Below, piece by piece: positions 30,583-34,096 of a DNA stretch of 34,096 nucleotides. Both the position numbers and the translations under genes were made by a program. Numbering within the stretch: the stretch's first letter is position 1; every line of letters begins with the position of its first letter. A model generated the notes under the pieces. It did no database searches, was not told the DNA's origin, and was given only the letters and a program-made list of their open reading frames with translations. The DNA comes from an uncultured Lachnospiraceae bacterium (GTDB lineage Bacteria > Bacillota > Clostridia > Lachnospirales > Lachnospiraceae). The stretch is from positions 1 to 34,096 of the forward strand of contig CANQDA010000038.1 in NCBI GenBank assembly GCA_947591155.1, in the 5' to 3' direction.

Positions 30583-31863
30583 ATGTCTGATTACAAATTT
30601 GAAACCTTACAGCTCCATGTGGGGCAGGAAACTCCCGACCCGGCGACCGATTCCCGCGCGGTACCGATCTACGCGACGACCTCTTATGTGTTCCACAACT
30701 GCGAACACGCCGCCGCGCGCTTCGGACTGACCGATGCGGGCAACATCTACGGCCGTCTGACGAACTCCACGCAGGACGTTCTGGAGCAACGCGTCGCGGC
30801 TCTCGAGGGCGGCGTGGCGGCTCTGGCGCTGGCGTCCGGCGCGGCGGCCATCACCTACACGCTGGAGGCGCTCGGCCAGAACGGCGGCCATTTCGTGGCG
30901 CAGAAGACCATCTATGGCGGCAGCTACAACCTTCTGGCGCACACGCTGCCGAATTTCGGCATCACGGCGAGCTTCGTCAATATTCATGATCTGGATGAAG
31001 TAGAAGCCGCGATTCAGCAGGACACGCGCGCGATCTACATTGAGACGCTGGGAAACCCGAACAGTGATATCCCGGATATCGACGCGCTGGCCGCACTGGC
31101 CCACAGACACGGACTCCCGCTGGTGGTTGACAACACCTTCGGCACGCCGTATCTAATCCGTCCCATCGAGCACGGCGCGGACATCGTCGTTCACTCCGCG
31201 ACCAAGTTCCTCGGCGGCCACGGCACCACCCTCGGCGGCATCATCGTGGACTCCGGCAAGTTTGACTGGTCGGCAAGCGGAAAGTATCCGGCGATCGCGG
31301 AGCCGAATCCCAGCTATCACGGCGTCTCCTTCGTCAAGGCGGCGGGTCCCGCGGCGTTCGTGACCTACATCCGCGCGGTGCTGCTGCGCGATACCGGCGC
31401 GACCATCTCGCCCTTCGCCGCATTTCTGCTCCTGCAGGGTATCGAGACGTTGTCCCTGCGTCTGGAGCGCCACGCGGAGAACACGCGGAAGGTCGTGGAA
31501 TTCCTCGCGCAACATCCGCAGGTGGAGAAGGTCAACCATCCGTCCCTGCCGGATCATCCGGATCATGCGCTGTATCAGAAGTATTTCCCGAACGGAGGAG
31601 CTTCCATCTTTACCTTCGAGATCAAGGGTGGCGTAAAGGAAGCGCATAAGTTCATCGACAGTCTGAAGATCTTCTCCCTGCTGGCGAACGTGGCCGATGT
31701 AAAGAGCCTTGTGATCCATCCGGCGACGACCACCCACAGCCAGTTGAACGAGGAGGAGCTGGCCGATCAGGGCATCCGCCCGAATACGATCCGACTCTCG
31801 ATCGGCACCGAACACATTGACGATATCCTTGCCGATCTGCAAAACGGGTTCAACGCTATTTAA
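30583..31863 (+). CDS. metY: O-acetylhomoserine sulfhydrylase
   Basis: This 426-aa PLP enzyme of the Cys/Met metabolism family converts O-acetylhomoserine plus sulfide to homocysteine and acetate. Family features: FETLQLHVGQ..PDPATDSRAVPIYATTSYVF at the N-terminus, YGRLTNST, the substrate/PLP loop LASGAAAITY, VVDNTFGTPYL, and the PLP lysine in SATKFLGGHG (~208). Length and the conserved FVTYIRAVLLRDTGA region fit the sulfhydrylase branch rather than gamma-lyases or synthases. AAAGGAAG precedes ATG 30583. cysK follows 65 bp downstream in the same transcript. The promoter dyad suggests control by sulfur or cysteine supply. Confidence 0.95.
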   Translation: MSDYKFETLQLHVGQETPDPATDSRAVPIYATTSYVFHNCEHAAARFGLTDAGNIYGRLTNSTQDVLEQRVAALEGGVAALALASGAAAITYTLEALGQNGGHFVAQKTIYGGSYNLLAHTLPNFGITASFVNIHDLDEVEAAIQQDTRAIYIETLGNPNSDIPDIDALAALAHRHGLPLVVDNTFGTPYLIRPIEHGADIVVHSATKFLGGHGTTLGGIIVDSGKFDWSASGKYPAIAEPNPSYHGVSFVKAAGPAAFVTYIRAVLLRDTGATISPFAAFLLLQGIETLSLRLERHAENTRKVVEFLAQHPQVEKVNHPSLPDHPDHALYQKYFPNGGASIFTFEIKGGVKEAHKFIDSLKIFSLLANVADVKSLVIHPATTTHSQLNEEELADQGIRPNTIRLSIGTEHIDDILADLQNGFNAI

Positions 31864-31928
31864 ACGAATATGAACGCGGGCTCCCCGCCCGGTTCTCCGC
31901 TTCATCTAAATAACAGGAGGGATTTATC

Positions 31929-32861
31929 ATGTCTAAAATTTATACATCCGCCGACCAGCTGATCGGCAGGACTCCGCTTTTGGAGCTCACACACATCGAG
32001 AAAGCATTCGGCCTGAAAGCAAGGGTCGTCGCGAAACTGGAGTATTTCAATCCTGCCGGTTCCGTCAAGGACCGTGTCGCCAAGGCAATGCTCGACGACG
32101 CCGAGGCCGACGGGAGACTGACTCCGGATTCCGTCATCATCGAGCCGACCTCCGGCAATACGGGGATCGGGCTTGCCGCCGTGGCTGCGGCGAGAGGTTA
32201 TCGGATCATTATCGTCATGCCGGAGACGATGAGCGTGGAGCGCCGTCAGCTCATGAAGGCCTATGGCGCAGAGCTCGTACTGACAGAAGGCTCCAAAGGA
32301 ATGAAGGGAGCGATCGCGAAGGCGGAGGAGCTGGCCAAAGAATTGCCGAACAGCTTCATCCCGGGACAGTTCGTGAATCCTTCCAATCCGAAAGCGCACC
32401 GTGAGACCACGGGACCGGAGATCTTTGAGGATACGGACGGCAAGGTAGACATCTTTGTCGCGGGCGTCGGTACCGGCGGAACGGTCACGGGTGTCGGAGA
32501 ATACCTGAAATCGAAGAATCCGTCCGTCAAAGTCGTCGCGGTCGAACCCGCCTCCTCGGCTGTCTTGTCCACCGGAGTCCCCGGCGCCCACAAGATCCAG
32601 GGGATCGGAGCCGGCTTTGTCCCCGACGTCCTGAACACACAGATCTACGATGAGATCATCCCGGTCTCCGACGAGAACGCCTTCGCGACCGGAAAGCTCA
32701 TCGGCAAAAACGAGGGCTTCCTGGTCGGCATCTCCTCCGGCGCGGCCGCTTACGCCGCGATCGAGCTGGCAAAGCGCCCGGAGAACGAAGGAAAGACCAT
32801 CGTCGTCCTCCTGCCCGACACCGGCGACCGGTATCTGTCCACGCCGTTGTTTGCGGAATGA
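31929..32861 (+). CDS. cysK: Cysteine synthase A (O-acetylserine sulfhydrylase)
   Basis: The 310-aa PLP enzyme makes cysteine from O-acetylserine and sulfide. It has the PLP lysine in [12 protein letters not shown] (~47), the substrate loop [10 protein letters not shown] (~75-84), the phosphate-binding [10 protein letters not shown] loop, the [11 protein letters not shown] segment and the C-terminal SSGAAAYAA and [10 protein letters not shown] blocks, all typical of CysK. Length is normal. AGGAGGGATTTATC precedes ATG 31929. It is the last gene of the metY-cysK unit, followed by a strong terminator. The same operon can thus fix sulfide into both homocysteine and cysteine. Confidence 0.96.
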   Translation: MSKIYTSADQLIGRTPLLELTHIEKAFGLKARVVAKLEYFNPAGSVKDRVAKAMLDDAEADGRLTPDSVIIEPTSGNTGIGLAAVAAARGYRIIIVMPETMSVERRQLMKAYGAELVLTEGSKGMKGAIAKAEELAKELPNSFIPGQFVNPSNPKAHRETTGPEIFEDTDGKVDIFVAGVGTGGTVTGVGEYLKSKNPSVKVVAVEPASSAVLSTGVPGAHKIQGIGAGFVPDVLNTQIYDEIIPVSDENAFATGKLIGKNEGFLVGISSGAAAYAAIELAKRPENEGKTIVVLLPDTGDRYLSTPLFAE

Positions 32862-32867
32862 CAAATG

Positions 32868-32902
32868 AATCAGGCGCTCTGAGAACGAGCGCCTGATTTT
32901 TA
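32868..32902 (+). terminator. Intrinsic terminator of metY-cysK
   Basis: AATCAGGCGCTC (32868-32879), a 7-nt loop and GAGCGCCTGATT (32887-32898) form a perfect 12-bp stem running into TTTTTAT. It lies right after the cysK stop. On the opposite strand it could also stop hydG read-through. Confidence 0.93.
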
Positions 32903-32995
32903 TATGCATGCATAATTTTGTCTGTCGAAACCACAGTTTGACCCGACTGGAAAGGAGGCTCCCAACAGTCTGATTCCGAGTAATCCCCCGAATAT

Positions 32996-34096
32996 TCAGA
33001 ATCTGAAATCTCTGCTGTTGGAATTCTTGATATCCTCTATGTGCTGTGCCGCGATGTTCCGGATCTTCTCCTTCGGAATCTTCGCGAGCTCCTTCTCGAT
33101 CAGCTCGAATCCGAGCTTCTTCGTCTCTTCAGACGCGTAATCCACAAGATATTCGGTCAACGTCATCAGCGCGTTCGGGTGGCAGCAGTTCAGGATCTGC
33201 CCGTTCTTGCACAGAGTCATGAAACGGTCGCCTGTGCGACCCTCGCGATAGCAGGCCGTGCAGAATGACGGAATGTGTCCCTGCTCCATCAGCCAGCGCA
33301 CGACCTCATCGAGCGTCCTCTGGTCGGACACATCGAACTGCTCGGAGTCATGCGGGCGCTCCTCCTCGGTGTATCCGCCCACAGACGTACGGGACGCGCC
33401 GCTGATCTGCGAGATGCCGAGATCAAGCACGCGGCCGCGGACCTCCTGCGACTCTCTCGTGGAGATGATCATCCCGGTGTACGGCACCGCGAGACGGATA
33501 CATGCGATGATCTTCTCGAACATCTCGTCCGGGATCGAATTGTCAAACACGTCCGGATCGATGTCGTCGGCGTGCTTCACGCGCGGCACGCTGATCGTGT
33601 GCGGTCCGACGCCGTGCACGGCCTCCAGATGCTCGGCGTGCATCAGCAGTCCGGCAAACTCATACTTGTACATCTCCAGTCCGAACAGAACGCCGAGTCC
33701 CACATCATCGATGCCGCCCTCCATCGCGCGGTCCATCGCCTCGGTGTGATAGTCGTAGTCGTGCTTCGGCCCGGTCGGGTGCAGCTGCAGATAACTCTGC
33801 TTGTGGTAGGTCTCCTGGAAGAGAATGTAGGTGCCGATCCCGGCCTCCTTCAGCTTGCGGTAATCCTCGACGGTCGTCGCGGCGATGTTGACGTTGACGC
33901 GGCGGATCGCCCCGTTCTTGTGCTGAATGCTGTAGATCGTCTTGATGCACTCCAGTATGTATTCGAGCGGATTGTTGATCGGGTCCTCGCCCGCCTCGAT
34001 CGCCAGGCGCTTGTGCCCCATATCCTGCAGCGCGATCACCTCCTGACGCACTTCCTCCTGCGTCAGCTTCTTGCGCGCGATGTGCTTGTTCTTCAG
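32996..34096 (-). CDS. hydG: [FeFe]-hydrogenase maturase HydG (C-terminal part)
   Basis: The gene runs off the right edge; about 366 codons of the C-terminal part are present out of the usual ~470. HydG is a radical-SAM enzyme that cleaves tyrosine to supply the CO and CN ligands of the H-cluster. Visible features are the TIM-barrel segments (GHKRLAIEAGEDP, NVNIAATTVEDY, GIGTYILFQETYHKQSY, PRVKHADDID) and the C-terminal auxiliary-cluster motif: CTAC followed, after exactly 22 residues, by C, matching the CX2CX22C signature. The radical-SAM CX3CX2C motif would lie beyond the window. The gene ends in FRF and TGA at 32998-32996. The 90 bp between it and the cysK terminator holds nothing that I can identify. 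Confidence 0.95.
   Translation of the reverse strand: MKNKHIARKKLTQEEVRQEVIALQDMGHKRLAIEAGEDPINNPLEYILECIKTIYSIQHKNGAIRRVNVNIAATTVEDYRKLKEAGIGTYILFQETYHKQSYLQLHPTGPKHDYDYHTEAMDRAMEGGIDDVGLGVLFGLEMYKYEFAGLLMHAEHLEAVHGVGPHTISVPRVKHADDIDPDVFDNSIPDEMFEKIIACIRLAVPYTGMIISTRESQEVRGRVLDLGISQISGASRTSVGGYTEEERPHDSEQFDVSDQRTLDEVVRWLMEQGHIPSFCTACYREGRTGDRFMTLCKNGQILNCCHPNALMTLTEYLVDYASEETKKLGFELIEKELAKIPKEKIRNIAAQHIEDIKNSNSRDFRF

Noticed and set aside
32996..34051. HydG as a truncated gene
   Set aside because: The frame stays open to the window edge with HydG-like residues, so it is cut by the window, not by mutation.

Overview
The window looks like a chromosomal segment of an anaerobic, gut-type clostridium, most likely Lachnospiraceae. 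The clues are HydF and HydG for [FeFe]-hydrogenase maturation, a DUF4250 protein, an ECF sigma factor paired with a DUF4179 anti-sigma-like protein, a CIRCE-controlled clpB, a surface protein with a VKTGD-type sorting signal, and fairly GC-rich coding DNA with AT-rich promoters. The species cannot be fixed from the sequence alone.

Layout. 1-390: possible insertion-sequence end, a 16-codon leftward ORF and a rightward promoter. 389-1864: a flavodoxin-like Fe-S oxidoreductase gene interrupted by one in-frame TAG. 1911-4983: leftward clpB plus DUF4250 unit with CIRCE and a terminator. 5181-8523: a patchwork of short genes (remnant of an AlbA-type regulator, alpha/beta hydrolase, small membrane protein, PNPOx-like flavoprotein, RhuM) containing two diverged copies of a ~100-bp promoter cassette and two copies of a terminator hairpin. 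8562-10652: ECF sigma and DUF4179 pair. 10701-19215: cell-surface region with a 58-aa gene, a small secreted protein and a 2405-aa anchored adhesin with eight tandem ~130-aa domains. 19305-21847: TetR regulator and a membrane diguanylate cyclase. 22019-25673: heterodimeric ABC exporter. 25683-26225: ~540 bp of non-coding DNA with an 18-bp perfect inverted repeat, internal long stems and a separate foldback element. 26227-30340: leftward gene run (metallophosphoesterase, GNAT, YbaK-like deacylase, HydF, HAD phosphatase) from one consensus promoter. 30380-32902: rightward sulfur-assimilation pair metY-cysK behind an operator-like dyad and a 22-codon upstream ORF. 32996-34096: C-terminal part of HydG running off the right edge.

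How genes relate. HydF and HydG belong to the same H-cluster assembly pathway although they sit in separate transcription units about 4.6 kb apart. MetY and CysK use sulfide and O-acetylated amino acids. The small secreted protein at 11018 appears to be a free-standing copy of a module found inside the adhesin next door. The two ABC half-transporters are almost certainly one heterodimer with one degenerate ATP site.

Most unusual items: the structured non-coding element at 25683-26070 with its neighbouring foldback, two extra segments inside HydF, the duplicated promoter cassette, the amber codon in an otherwise intact oxidoreductase, and the dyad plus leader ORF ahead of metY-cysK. All family names are from reading the sequence; no database search was run.
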